Below are positions 34,695 through 44,117 of a stretch of 64,000 nucleotides of DNA, in pieces (position 1 is the stretch's first letter; the number at the start of each line of letters is the position of its first letter). The translations under genes were made by a program, and so were the position numbers. This DNA is from Halorutilus salinus (GTDB taxonomy: Archaea > Halobacteriota > Halobacteria > Halobacteriales > Halorutilaceae). The stretch lies in NCBI RefSeq assembly GCF_026242195.1, contig NZ_RKLV01000002.1, forward strand, positions 224,753 to 288,752, read 5' to 3'. A model generated the notes under the pieces. It was not told where the DNA came from. It worked only from the letters and a program-made list of their open reading frames with translations, and ran no database searches.

Positions 34695-34981
34695 CCTTGC
34701 TCGACAAGGTGCTGGGGACGCACGAAGACCGTCTTACGCGCGTCGCCGTCGTTTATCTCGACCTCGTACGCGCGCCCCTGCTCCCCGACGACCGATCCTG
34801 TCCGTCCCTGAAACTTGGGGTCGGGACGTCCGTCCGGAACGCTTGGGTCTATCTTTATATGTACCTTCTGTCCTTCGTCAAACTCGCGCACCGCACCGCT
34901 CGGAGGACTCGCACCCTGCTCCCTCACGGGGTTGCTGAGCTTGTTCCTCGTATCCGCTCTGTTACCTTTCGAGTTGGGCAT
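34691..34981 (-). CDS. rpl21e: 50S ribosomal protein L21e
   Basis: 96 residues from ATG 34981 (MPNSKGNRADTRNKLSN), the normal start in haloarchaea; upstream in-frame sequence has no likeness. REFDEGQKVHIKIDPSVPDGRP and FQGRTGSVVGEQGRAYEVE are L21e landmarks. First gene of the rpl21e-rpoF-DUF655 operon. Confidence 0.94.
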   Translation of the reverse strand: MPNSKGNRADTRNKLSNPVREQGASPPSGAVREFDEGQKVHIKIDPSVPDGRPDPKFQGRTGSVVGEQGRAYEVEINDGDARKTVFVRPQHLVEQG

Positions 34982-35099
34982 ACGGACAGGTGGTTGGGAT
35001 ACGACATAAGGCTTTTCGTAGACAAACGCACGCAAGCCGACAGCCCTTTACACACGGACGGAACACGATGTCTAAGATGGAAAGGCGGAGGTGGATACG

Positions 35100-36302
35100 G
35101 TGGCGGTGTTAGCCGTCGTTGGAATCGCCCTCGCCGCCGGCTTCTTCATGGCGTGGACTATCGGGGCTAACTCGAACTCGCCGCCTTTCGCACCCGCCGT
35201 CGGCGCGAACGCGATACCGGTGATGCGCGCCGCCTTGCTCGTCGGCGTCTTCGGCTTCCTCGGTGCCGTCCTACAGGGCGCGAGCATCTCCGAGACGGTC
35301 GGAAACGATCTGATAAGCAACGTCAGTATCACGCCTCTCTCGGCGGCGTCGGGTCTTCTCACAGCCGCGACGTTCATTACGGTCGGCAACAGACGCGGCT
35401 ATCCGATCCCCGCGGCTTTCACCGTCACGGGCGCTATGATAGGCGCGGGTCTCGCTCTCGGAGGGGCGCCCGCGTACTCAACCTACACCAACATCGCCGT
35501 CTTCTGGCTCGCTATACCTTTCGTCGGCGGCTTTATCGGTTTCGCAACGGCTACGGTCCTACGTCTCGACTCACTACCCGAAACCGTCGGCGTACCCGCT
35601 CTCGGCTTCGTGACGGGGGCTACGGTCGCGAACATGCGTTTCTCGTTCATACCCGACCCGGTACGCTCCCAAGGAACCCCGGCGCGGTACGTCGCCGAGG
35701 CGGTGGGCTTGGACGCGCCGTCCGTCCTCGGCTACAACGCGGTTGCGCTCGTCTTCTCCGTCGCCCTCGGTCTAGCCGTCGCGGGCGTGGTACGGCGTTC
35801 CGTCGCGCGGTCGGTCGAGAACGGCGTCAGGAGCTTTCTCGTGGTTCTCGGAGCACTCGTCGTCTTCTCGTCGGGCGGTTCGCAGGTCGGATTGGCGACG
35901 GGTCCTCTCGAAACCTTGTTCAACGACGATCTCAGCCTGTCGACCGTCTACCTCCTTGGCTTCGGTGCCGTCGCGCTCCTACTCGGCGCATGGACGGGCG
36001 CGCCACGTGTCGTGCAGGCGGTTTCGCGCGAGTACTCCGAGCTGGGTGTACGCCGCTCTATCTCTGCGCTCGTACCCTCGTTCCTCATCACTCAGGCGGC
36101 GATCACGCTCGGTCTCCCCATCTCGGCGAACGAGGTCGTGATTTCGAGCCTTATCGGTAGCGGTCTCGTCGAAGGTTCGTCGGGTGTTTCGTCGAAGAAG
36201 GTCGGCTATACGGTCGGCGTCTGGCTACTGTCGCTCGCCGCGGCGCTGGTTACGTCGTACGGACTCTACACGTTACTTTCGTCGCTCTTCGGCGCTTCCT
36301 GA
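35100..36302 (+). CDS. inorganic phosphate transporter, PiT family
   Basis: 400 residues from GTG 35100, preferred over GTG 35091 because GGAGGTG at 35087-35093 is a good ribosome binding site six bases before it. About ten to eleven membrane segments with the PiT signatures GANSNSPPFAPAVGANAIPV (N-terminal half) and ITLGLPISANEVVISSLIG (C-terminal half). Takes up phosphate with sodium or protons. 3' end overlaps convergent trpA by 37 bases. Confidence 0.88.
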   Translation: MAVLAVVGIALAAGFFMAWTIGANSNSPPFAPAVGANAIPVMRAALLVGVFGFLGAVLQGASISETVGNDLISNVSITPLSAASGLLTAATFITVGNRRGYPIPAAFTVTGAMIGAGLALGGAPAYSTYTNIAVFWLAIPFVGGFIGFATATVLRLDSLPETVGVPALGFVTGATVANMRFSFIPDPVRSQGTPARYVAEAVGLDAPSVLGYNAVALVFSVALGLAVAGVVRRSVARSVENGVRSFLVVLGALVVFSSGGSQVGLATGPLETLFNDDLSLSTVYLLGFGAVALLLGAWTGAPRVVQAVSREYSELGVRRSISALVPSFLITQAAITLGLPISANEVVISSLIGSGLVEGSSGVSSKKVGYTVGVWLLSLAAALVTSYGLYTLLSSLFGAS

Positions 36303-37051
36303 CCACCTTCGAGAGCGCCCTGTTTGAGTTCGCGCGCCTTCTGCCCGATCTCCTCGATGCCGTCCTCCATGCCTTCGACGAAGACGCTTCCCGCCACGAC
36401 GGCGTCCGCGCCCCCGCGTACGATCTCACGCGCGTGTTCGCCCTTTGAAACACCGAAGCCGACAGCCTTCGGGACGTCGTACCCCTCGACGCGTCTGAGG
36501 ACGTCGTACGTCGCCCCTGATACGTCGTCGCGCGCCCCCGTCGTTCCGAGACGCGCCTGTACGTATACGAAGCCCGAAACGCGTTCCATGATACGTTCGA
36601 GACGGTCGTCGGTCGTCGTGGGCGCGACGATAAAGACGAGGCTGACGCCGTGTTCCTCGCACGCCTCGTACAGAGCATCCGACTCGTCAACGGGAAGGTC
36701 GGGTACTATGATACCTTCGATGCCTACGCTCTTACAGTCGCGTACGAACTTGTCGACGCCGCGTTTCATTATGAGGTTGTAGTATGTCATACAGACGAGG
36801 GGTATGTCGACGTCCGCCTCGCCGATCTTGTCGAAGTAGACATCGGGTGTCATACCGTTCTGAAGCGCGCGCGTGATGGCGTTCTGTATCGTCGGTCCGT
36901 CGGCGATAGGCTCGCTGAACGGCAGACCGACCTCGACAACATCCGCTCCGCCTTCCCCGAACGCCTCGATTGCGTCGGGCGTCGACTCTACTGACGGATA
37001 CCCCGCGACGAAGTACGGTATGAGAGCGGGTTCGTCGGGCAGTTCGAGCAT
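36266..37051 (-). CDS. trpA: tryptophan synthase alpha chain
   Basis: 261 residues. TIM barrel with EVGLPFSEPIADGPTIQNA, GIIVPDLPVDE and VGFGVSKGEHAREIV, and the catalytic Glu and Asp in those motifs. Splits indole-3-glycerol phosphate. Its ATG shares a base with the trpB stop, so it is coupled. Confidence 0.95.
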   Translation of the reverse strand: MLELPDEPALIPYFVAGYPSVESTPDAIEAFGEGGADVVEVGLPFSEPIADGPTIQNAITRALQNGMTPDVYFDKIGEADVDIPLVCMTYYNLIMKRGVDKFVRDCKSVGIEGIIVPDLPVDESDALYEACEEHGVSLVFIVAPTTTDDRLERIMERVSGFVYVQARLGTTGARDDVSGATYDVLRRVEGYDVPKAVGFGVSKGEHAREIVRGGADAVVAGSVFVEGMEDGIEEIGQKARELKQGALEGGQEAPKSDESNV

Positions 37052-38256
37052 TACGCACCCTCTCCGAAGCCCACGTCCATATCCATACCTATGCTCTCCA
37101 TCGCGGTTTCGAGATCCTTGTCGCCGCGTCCGCAGAGGTTTATGACGACGTAGTCGCCGAGCGAGTCGCCTTCACGCAGTACGTGTGCGACGGCGTGACT
37201 GGGTTCGAGCGCGGGTATGATACCTTCGTCCTCCGACAGAATCTGAAACGCGTTCATAGCCTCGTCGTCGTCCGCCGTCGCGGGTTTGACGCGTCCTTCG
37301 TCTACGAGAGCGGCGAGTTCGGGACCTACCCCGGAGTAGTCGAGACCCGCCGACAGCGAATGGCTCTCAAGTATCTGACCCTCGTCGTTCTGGAGTATCT
37401 TGGTGCGCGCCCCGTGCAGAACGCCATCGTCACCTATGTTGAGCGACGCCGAGTTGGGCGCGCGCTCGTCGTCGGTTTCGAGCGATGAACCGCCCGCCTC
37501 GACGGCGTGTAGCTCCACCTCCTCGTCGTCTATGAACTCGTAGAACGCCCCCATCGTGTTTGAACCGCCCCCCGCACACGCAACGATAGAGTCGGGCAGG
37601 CGTCCCTCCGCCTCCATCGACTGCTCACGTATCTCGCGTCCGATTACGCTCTGGAAGTCCCTAACCATCGCGGGGAACGGATGGGGACCCACGACGCTAC
37701 CTATGACGTAATGCGTATCCTCGACGTTCGTCGCCCAGTCGCGCATCGTCTCGTTTATAGCGTCCTTGAGGGTCGCGCTCCCCGTTTCGACGGGTGTGAC
37801 GGTGGCGCCCATGAGACGCATACGGAAGACGTTTGGGCGCTGTCTCTCCATATCCTTCGCACCCATGTAGACCTCGCAGTCCATGTTGAGCGCCGCGGAC
37901 GCCATCGCGGTCGCCGTGCCGTGCTGTCCCGCGCCCGTCTCGGCTATTATACGCTCCTTCCCCATCTTCTTGGCGAGGAGAACCTGTCCGAGCGCGTTGT
38001 TGAGCTTGTGCGCCCCTCCGTGGAGGAGTTCGTCGCGTTTGAGGTAGACCTTCGTCCCTACACGCTCGCTCAGCTGTGGCGCGTGGTAGAACGCAGTCGG
38101 GCGTCCGCCGTAGTCCCTTAGCTTCGCGTCGAGTTCGTTGAGGAAGCCGTCGTCGTTCAGGTACTCCTCGTACGCCTCCTCTAACTCGTCTATCGCGGGC
38201 ATTATCGCTTCGGGGACGTACTGTCCACCGTAGCCTTCGAACTTACCTTTGCTCAT
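37051..38256 (-). CDS. trpB: tryptophan synthase beta chain
   Basis: 401 residues. PLP enzyme with the lysine in [12 protein letters not shown] and the phosphate loop [17 protein letters not shown] at the end. Joins indole and serine. Belongs to the TrpB1 type that partners trpA. A palindrome ACATTAATGT at 38263-38272 lies just upstream. Confidence 0.96.
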   Translation of the reverse strand: MSKGKFEGYGGQYVPEAIMPAIDELEEAYEEYLNDDGFLNELDAKLRDYGGRPTAFYHAPQLSERVGTKVYLKRDELLHGGAHKLNNALGQVLLAKKMGKERIIAETGAGQHGTATAMASAALNMDCEVYMGAKDMERQRPNVFRMRLMGATVTPVETGSATLKDAINETMRDWATNVEDTHYVIGSVVGPHPFPAMVRDFQSVIGREIREQSMEAEGRLPDSIVACAGGGSNTMGAFYEFIDDEEVELHAVEAGGSSLETDDERAPNSASLNIGDDGVLHGARTKILQNDEGQILESHSLSAGLDYSGVGPELAALVDEGRVKPATADDDEAMNAFQILSEDEGIIPALEPSHAVAHVLREGDSLGDYVVINLCGRGDKDLETAMESIGMDMDVGFGEGA

Positions 38257-38304
38257 CTTTGTACATTAATGTGCAGACATGTTCATTAAGCTTACGTTCC
38301 GTGC

Positions 38305-39048
38305 CTACGCCTCGACGAGTTCGCGCGTCTTCTCGCGTACGTCGTCGGCGCGTGTGATGGCGGTTCCGACGAGTACGGCGTCAGCGCCCGCGTCGATCAT
38401 CCTACGGACATCCTCCGGTTTCTCCATACCGCTTTCCGCCACACCGACACGGTCGTCGGGCACAGTCGGAAGGAGTTCCTCTGCGCGTCCAAGATCGACC
38501 TCCAACCGCCGGAGGTCGCGGCTGTTGACGCCGATCACGCGCGCACCGGTTCGGAGCGCAGTTTCGAGTTCGTCGCGCGTATGCGTCTCAACGAGAGGTT
38601 CGAACCCCGCTGAACGCGCTTCGTCGACGAGACCGCCGAGATCGTCGACGAAAGCGGTTATGAGAAGCAGAAGGTCAGCGCGCACCTCGCGTATCTGCGC
38701 CTCATCGACCACGAAGTCCTTACGCAGGACGGGTACATCGACCGCCTCACGCACCTCGCGCAGGGCGTCCGCCGAACCGCCGAAACGTCGGGGTTCGGTG
38801 AGTACGGAAACCGCCGTCGCGCCGCCTGCGACCATCTCCCGCGCCGTCTCCGCAGGGTCGAGCGCCACGGTACCCTCTGTCGTCGGTGATGTCGGCTTTA
38901 CCTCCGCGACCACGGGGACGCGCCCTGCCTCCTTCGTCTCCTCAACTGCGCCGATGAAGTCACGCGGATCCACGGTGTCGAACGCCCTTTCGGCGCTCTC
39001 TGCGCGTTCCTCGGCGTCTTCGAGTATCTCACGTACGTCCGGATGCAT
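38305..39048 (-). CDS. trpC: indole-3-glycerol phosphate synthase
   Basis: 247 residues. [40 protein letters not shown] and [12 protein letters not shown] are IGPS motifs. First gene of the trpC-trpB-trpA operon typical of haloarchaea; 48 bases separate it from trpB. Confidence 0.94.
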   Translation of the reverse strand: MHPDVREILEDAEERAESAERAFDTVDPRDFIGAVEETKEAGRVPVVAEVKPTSPTTEGTVALDPAETAREMVAGGATAVSVLTEPRRFGGSADALREVREAVDVPVLRKDFVVDEAQIREVRADLLLLITAFVDDLGGLVDEARSAGFEPLVETHTRDELETALRTGARVIGVNSRDLRRLEVDLGRAEELLPTVPDDRVGVAESGMEKPEDVRRMIDAGADAVLVGTAITRADDVREKTRELVEA

Positions 39049-39120
39049 GCGGTGACGTACGCGGGCGCGGTTGAAACGTCTTCGGTCGTGTGTTGGTGGT
39101 TCGGATGGACGTGTAACACA

Positions 39121-39144
39121 CCGTAGTTAAGACGTAACCTACGG
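39121..39144 (-). promoter_or_regulatory. inverted repeat in the trpC promoter
   Basis: CCGTAG at 39121-39126 and CTACGG at 39139-39144 flank TTAAGACGTAAC, nearly palindromic (CCGTAGTTA against CCGTAGGTTA). A TTAA box lies within, on the minus strand, about 80 bases before trpC. It may be an operator for tryptophan control. Confidence 0.4.
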
Positions 39145-39180
39145 ATCAGGTGGGGGAAGACGCGTCCTTCGTGGTGTGTT

Positions 39181-39208
39181 CACCGCACAGAACCGCGGTT
39201 CTTCGGTG
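39181..39208 (-). terminator. hairpin after the lipoprotein gene
   Basis: A perfect 14-base palindrome AGAACCGCGGTTCT (39189-39202) is extended by CACCG and CGGTG outside. It lies between the lipoprotein stop and the trpC promoter, so it may end the lipoprotein transcript; no T-run follows on that strand. Confidence 0.4.
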
Positions 39209-39294
39209 ACTTGCCGACTGTAGATATACCCTCTCAGATACGTGACATCCGGTCGTTCTCACGTATCACCGAACCGTCTGACCGGCGTCTTCCC

Positions 39295-40179
39295 TCATCT
39301 CCCGAACCTCTCAGGGATCCCCACCTCGATACCTTCCCCGTACCCCGTGTACCTCGTGTCGCCGAATATCTCCATCGACCCGCTCACCTCGTCCTCGCCG
39401 TCGCCCTCGAAACGTAGGTTCAGGAGGTACGCGAACCTGAGCGGGCGGCTTGTCTCACGGTCGACCCAGAGGTAGGCTTCCGACGTGTTGACAGAGCCTT
39501 CGGACGGATCGCCACCCTGTTCGCCGTCACCGAACCTCGCGGGACCGTTGTCTTCAATAGCGCGCGAGAATGCGGATCCGAGCGAACCGACGCCGAGGTC
39601 GAGCGACAGTACGTACGCCTCTTCCCCTCCGACCTCGCCGACGCCTTCGACCGTCGCGTCCGCGCCCTCAACTGTGTCGACGAGGTAGTCCGCACCGGGG
39701 CTGAGGGGTTCGCCCGGTGCGGTGCGGTTCACCTCACCCGTTTCGTCGGTACCGTTCGTCCTAACCGTGTACCTCGCGTCCCCCGTGCGGTAGACCTCCG
39801 TCTCGAACGCCTCGCCTCCCGACATACCGAGGAGTTCGGCACCGCTCCCGCCTTCGGACTGCGTGTGGGATACGTTATCCTCCTCGTCGAACTCCCCTGT
39901 GGTGTTCATGTTCATCGAGATACCGAAGAAGGAGGCGAGATCCATACGTGTCTCGGACTCGACGCGGTACGTATCCGCCCCTTCGGCGGTGTCGAGAGCC
40001 GACGTCAGTATATCATCCCCCGTCGCTTCGGTGTCCGCGGGTTCGACGTCCGGCGTTATCTTCGCACCGACGTCCGCCTCTCCGCCGCCGATGCATCCCG
40101 TCGATACGACGAGAACGGCGACTGCGACACACGCGACGACCCTCTTTGCGCCTCTCATCTCCGTGTATCTTATCCTCAT
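39295..40179 (-). CDS. haloarchaeal lipoprotein (DUF7537-like)
   Basis: 294 residues. Hydrophobic leader and lipobox STGC with Cys29, then an acidic mature part. The layout (ILTSALDTAEGADTYRVES..., and DRETSRPLRFAY near the end) resembles LppX/LprG-like lipid-binding haloarchaeal lipoproteins. Faces outward, anchored by lipid. Role unknown. An internal ATG at residue 8 may be the start instead. Confidence 0.75.
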   Translation of the reverse strand: MRIRYTEMRGAKRVVACVAVAVLVVSTGCIGGGEADVGAKITPDVEPADTEATGDDILTSALDTAEGADTYRVESETRMDLASFFGISMNMNTTGEFDEEDNVSHTQSEGGSGAELLGMSGGEAFETEVYRTGDARYTVRTNGTDETGEVNRTAPGEPLSPGADYLVDTVEGADATVEGVGEVGGEEAYVLSLDLGVGSLGSAFSRAIEDNGPARFGDGEQGGDPSEGSVNTSEAYLWVDRETSRPLRFAYLLNLRFEGDGEDEVSGSMEIFGDTRYTGYGEGIEVGIPERFGR

Positions 40180-40292
40180 TACCTGTCCCTTTGCGGCGTC
40201 CGGAAAAGTAGCTTGGGTAAGCCAAAAGGCGTCTTTGCGTTACCCGTCCCGCCTAACGACGGTTTAATGCACGCACAAGACGACCGATAGGT

Positions 40293-41525
40293 ATGAGACT
40301 AAGCTTCCTCGGCGGCGCGTGTGAGGTCGGACGTAGCGCCGTACTCGTCGGCGACAACCTTCTCCTTGACTTCGGCGTCAAGACGGGCGAACCTACACTG
40401 TACCCCGTCTCTTCACCCTCGCCCGACGCTGTCGTAGTCTCGCACGGACATCTCGACCACGTCGGCGCTCTACCCACGCTCATGAGCGGCTTTCCGCCCG
40501 TCTACGGAACTCCTGTGACACGTGAACTCGCCCGTACGCTCGGCGAGGACACGTTGAAGCTTGGGACACGCCGGTTCGGGCGCGAGGATCTGATGCGTCT
40601 CTCGCAGGCGTGGGAGGATCGCGGCTACGGCGCGACGTTCTCGCCCGGAACCACCGACTACGACGTGACGCTCCACGGTGCGGGACATATACCCGGAAGC
40701 GCCTCTGTGGTGGTCGACGACGGCGACGACCGTCTTCTGTACACGGGCGACATAAACACGACACAGACGCGTCTGCTCTCGCCCGCCGTCTCGCCGCCCG
40801 AATCCGATACGGTCGTGGTTGAGTCGACGTACTTCGACCACGAACACACCGACCGTGAGGCGCTCGAACGCCGTTTTGTCGACTCCGTCCGCGAGACGCT
40901 GTACGAGGGCGGTGACGTGATCGTCCCCGTCTTCGCCATCGGACGCACACAGGAGATACTCATGGTTCTGGAGGAGCACGACGTTCCGTGCTACGTCGAC
41001 GGTATGGGTGTCGACGTTATGCGTACGTTACGCCACCATCCCGACTACGTACGTGACCCCGATGCGCTCAAACGCGCCGACAACCACGCGCGTAAGGTCG
41101 ACCCTTCGCGTAGGAGGCGTGCGCTCGGCGACGGTCGCGCGATCGTGACGACGAGCGGTATGCTGACGGGTGGTCCAGCGATGACCTACATCAAGGAGAT
41201 CTACGACAACCCCGCGAACAAGATATGCCTAACGGGGTATCAGGTCGAGGGAACCCCCGGACGGACGGCGCTCGAACAGGGGCGCGCGGAGATAGACGGG
41301 ACGACGTTACCCCTGTCGGCGCAGGTCGAACTTCACGACTTCTCGGCGCACGCTGACAGTTCGGGTCTTCGCGGCTACCTCCGCGACGCCGTCGATGCGG
41401 GTGCGGAACGTGTCGTCGCGGTACACGGCGACGACCACGCGTGTACATCAGTCGCAGACTGGGCGCGCCAAGAACTCGGCGTCGAAGCCGACGTACCCGA
41501 ACCGGGAGAGGTGATCGGGGTTTGA
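40293..41525 (+). CDS. beta-CASP metallo-beta-lactamase nuclease (CPSF family)
   Basis: 410 residues. Zinc motif SHGHLDHVG (HxHxDH), GHIPGSASVV, GDINTTQTRLL and the beta-CASP motif region VPVFAIGRTQEIL, with the end LHDFSAHADSSGL. No KH domains, so the shorter aCPSF2-like or aRNase J-unrelated type. Cuts RNA, acting in processing or turnover. A TTTAA box lies about 30 bases upstream. Confidence 0.88.
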   Translation: MRLSFLGGACEVGRSAVLVGDNLLLDFGVKTGEPTLYPVSSPSPDAVVVSHGHLDHVGALPTLMSGFPPVYGTPVTRELARTLGEDTLKLGTRRFGREDLMRLSQAWEDRGYGATFSPGTTDYDVTLHGAGHIPGSASVVVDDGDDRLLYTGDINTTQTRLLSPAVSPPESDTVVVESTYFDHEHTDREALERRFVDSVRETLYEGGDVIVPVFAIGRTQEILMVLEEHDVPCYVDGMGVDVMRTLRHHPDYVRDPDALKRADNHARKVDPSRRRRALGDGRAIVTTSGMLTGGPAMTYIKEIYDNPANKICLTGYQVEGTPGRTALEQGRAEIDGTTLPLSAQVELHDFSAHADSSGLRGYLRDAVDAGAERVVAVHGDDHACTSVADWARQELGVEADVPEPGEVIGV

Positions 41526-41873
41526 CCGACGCGCGCACCCCTGCGCTCGTCGCTCTTGGGGGTGCCCTCGGCGCTACGGCGCGTTACGCGGTCGCTGAGT
41601 CCCTTCCGGTTCGTGGTCAACGTCGTCGGCTGTTTCGCACTCGGATACGTACTGTACGCTGTGCGGTTGGGCACTGTCTCTGAGAAGACGCGTGTATTCA
41701 CCGCGACGGGCTTCGTCTCCTCCTTCACGACGTACAGCACGTTCGCGGTCGACGTCTTCGTGTCGCGCCCCGGCGTCGCAGTCGTCTATATCGCCGCGTC
41801 GTACGTATCCGGCTTCGCCGCGGTCGCTGTGGGGTCGGGGATAGCCATATACAGAACCGAAGGGACGGCATGA
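41522..41873 (+). pseudogene. crcB: crcB1 fluoride channel subunit, frameshifted
   Basis: Reading from TTG 41522 gives the CrcB N-terminus TDARTPALVALGGALGATARYAVAES, which then leaves frame; the frame starting with FRFVVNVVGCFALG at about 41608 supplies the rest, ending at 41873. Compared with the neighbouring crcB2, about five residues between ARYAV and VNV(V/L)G are missing as well, so a deletion that is not a multiple of three is likely. Subunit of the dual-topology fluoride exporter Fluc. Overlaps the nuclease gene upstream and crcB2 downstream. Confidence 0.7.
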
Positions 41874-42220
41874 CGATCGAACCTCTCCTCGTCGCCCTCG
41901 GCGGATCCCTGGGCGCTCCGGCGCGTTACGCCGTCGGGACGCTCACGACGGATACGCGTATACCCGTCTCAACCCTCGGCGTGAACGTACTCGGCTCGTT
42001 CCTTCTCGGCGTCGTGACCTTCGGAATCGCGTCCGATACGGTCGCTCTCACCGTCGGCGTCGGCGCTTGCGGTGCGTTTACGACTTTCTCCTCTTTCTCG
42101 TACGAGACCGTCGAGGCTCTCAGAGACGATCCCGTCGCAGGCACGGCAAACGCGGTGCTCAGCCTCGTACTCTCCGTCTCCGCCGTCGGTGTCGCCTACC
42201 TCGCCGTCGCGCCCGTCTGA
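41870..42220 (+). CDS. crcB: fluoride channel CrcB2
   Basis: 116 residues, four membrane segments. VALGGSLGAPARYA, GVNVLGSFLLG and GACGAFTTFSSFSYE are Fluc motifs, including the phenylalanine/threonine/serine track. ATGA overlap with crcB1. If the first gene is dead, this one may act as a homodimer. Overlaps the convergent gene by 25 bases. Confidence 0.9.
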   Translation: MTIEPLLVALGGSLGAPARYAVGTLTTDTRIPVSTLGVNVLGSFLLGVVTFGIASDTVALTVGVGACGAFTTFSSFSYETVEALRDDPVAGTANAVLSLVLSVSAVGVAYLAVAPV

Positions 42221-43461
42221 GCGCGTTCCGTCTCGCGCCGTACAACCACGACCTCCACCGGAGCGTCGGTCGAACGCGATACCCTCTGCGCGACGCGGTC
42301 GGCTGTCAGACCGTCGGCGCGAACCGTGACGCGTTCGGGCGACGACGAAAAGAAGCCCGTCGAGTAGCTGAACCCCACCTCGGCGTTGGGGTCTACGCCC
42401 TCGACGTACGTCTCCACGTCCTCCTCGAAGCCGGCGTGCGACCTCTCGTTTAGTGTGGAGACGACGAGAAATCCCGACAGAACCACGACGACCGCGAAGA
42501 GTGCGATGACGCGTTTCTGCGTCACACGCCGCGCGGGCTTCTCGTCGTACCATTTCTCCGGACGGTATCCCTTTGCCCAGAGAACGATCAGTGCGGCGAG
42601 GTTTATGGACAGAAGGTTGAGAAGGACGAGAACACCGGCGCTTGCCGCGACCGCGAAACGTTCGTACGCGACGCCGAGACCGACGACCGCCGCGGGAGGG
42701 ATGAGGGCGACGGCTATCATGACGCCGACGAGCGTGGCGCTCGCGCCTGATGTGAGCGACAGAGCGCCCGCGACACCCGCACCGAGCGCTATGGCGAGCG
42801 ATAGAAGGTCGGGGTTGACGCGTTCGGCGACCTGTTCGATGAGAAGAAGGTCGAGTTCGGGCGATATGACGAGACGCGCGAGAAACGCAAAGACGACTGC
42901 GCTGACGACCGCGACACCCACGCCGACGAACTGTGTCTTCACACCGTTACGGTAGAGTTCGTCGTCCTTGAGAACGCTCCCGACGCTCGATGCCATCGCG
43001 GGACCGATCAGGGGCGCGATTACCATGCTTCCGACGACGACGGCGGCGCTGTTCTGAAGCAAGCCCGCGGTCGCCAAGACGGCGCTGACAACGGTGAAGA
43101 CGGCGTAGTTCAACGTGCTACGCGAGAGGCTTTCGGCGGTCGCCTTGAGTTCGTCACGCGGTATACGATCGTCACCGTTTTCCTCCTCTTCGTCCTCCTC
43201 CTCTTCCTCGAACCCCTCCGAGACCACCGCCTGCGCCTCGCTCACCACGACGTTACCATTCCCCTCCTCGCCGACGCCGACCTCCTTGAGCGCGTCGAGT
43301 ATACCCTCCACTTCCTCCGTCCTCGCCGGGAATGTGAAGACGTGGCTAACACCTCTGTCCGAGGTCTCGTCGGTGACCGTGTACTCGACCTCCGCCTCTT
43401 CGAGTACGTCGGCGACACCGTCACTGAGGTCGTCCGACGCTGTCACGCGTACGTGGCGCAT
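42196..43461 (-). CDS. DUF389 membrane protein (TIGR00341)
   Basis: 421 residues. A cytoplasmic N-terminal domain with a very acidic Glu-rich linker, then about five or six membrane segments carrying VVVGSMVIAPLIGPAMASS and LVGVMIAVALIPPAAVVGLG, the family signatures, and a soluble C-terminus. Widely conserved, function unknown. Confidence 0.85.
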   Translation of the reverse strand: MRHVRVTASDDLSDGVADVLEEAEVEYTVTDETSDRGVSHVFTFPARTEEVEGILDALKEVGVGEEGNGNVVVSEAQAVVSEGFEEEEEDEEEENGDDRIPRDELKATAESLSRSTLNYAVFTVVSAVLATAGLLQNSAAVVVGSMVIAPLIGPAMASSVGSVLKDDELYRNGVKTQFVGVGVAVVSAVVFAFLARLVISPELDLLLIEQVAERVNPDLLSLAIALGAGVAGALSLTSGASATLVGVMIAVALIPPAAVVGLGVAYERFAVAASAGVLVLLNLLSINLAALIVLWAKGYRPEKWYDEKPARRVTQKRVIALFAVVVVLSGFLVVSTLNERSHAGFEEDVETYVEGVDPNAEVGFSYSTGFFSSSPERVTVRADGLTADRVAQRVSRSTDAPVEVVVVRRETERAQTGATAR

Positions 43462-43499
43462 TCTACAGCCTTTTTACACCCCGGCGCGTATAAACGCCG

Positions 43500-44117
43500 A
43501 TGTTTGAACCACCGACCGTCGAAGACGAAGTCGTTCTCGTCGGACGGTCGAACGTAGGAAAGACGACCTTGATGCGCGAGATAGTCGGAAAGAAGTACGA
43601 CGTGGGTTCGCGTCCGGGTGTGACGCTCGAACCCAACAGGTACGAATGGAACGCCGAGGGCTTCGCTGTCACCGACCTACCCGGATTCGGCTTCATGAGC
43701 GGCGTCGACGAGGAGAGGCGCGAGGATATAAAGGACGGTATCGTCGGCTACCTCGAAGATAACGCCGACTCTATACTCGTCGCCGTCCACGTAATCGATG
43801 CGTCGGCGTTTATAGAGATAGCCGACCGGTGGGAGTCTCGTGGCGAGGTTCCTCACGATATCGATCTCCACGGCTTTCTGGTCGATATCGACGTGCCCGT
43901 AGTCGTCTCGGCGAACAAGACCGACAAGGTCGACGACCGCGACGCGACCCTCGACGGTATCGCCGAGCGCCTTGGCTATCCGCCGCCGTGGAAGCAGTGG
44001 GACGACGCCATCGCACCGACGTGCGCCAAACGCGGTTCGACAGACGCGCTGTTCGGCGCTATCCGCACACATCTAAGCTCCCAGGGACGCGACGACCTGC
44101 TTAAGTTCTTCTCCTAG
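43500..44117 (+). CDS. engB: EngB-type GTP-binding protein
   Basis: 205 residues. G1 GRSNVGKTTL, G2 GVT, G3 DLPGFGF, G4 SANKTDKVD. Ribosome-assembly type GTPase in the EngB/YihA subfamily, with the archaeal ending. Divergent from the DUF389 gene with a short shared promoter gap; last four bases overlap the convergent gene. Confidence 0.92.
   Translation: MFEPPTVEDEVVLVGRSNVGKTTLMREIVGKKYDVGSRPGVTLEPNRYEWNAEGFAVTDLPGFGFMSGVDEERREDIKDGIVGYLEDNADSILVAVHVIDASAFIEIADRWESRGEVPHDIDLHGFLVDIDVPVVVSANKTDKVDDRDATLDGIAERLGYPPPWKQWDDAIAPTCAKRGSTDALFGAIRTHLSSQGRDDLLKFFS

Noticed and set aside
38263..38272. Palindrome ACATTAATGT before trpB as a trp operator
   Set aside because: Too short and AT-rich to be told from chance; mentioned only under trpB.
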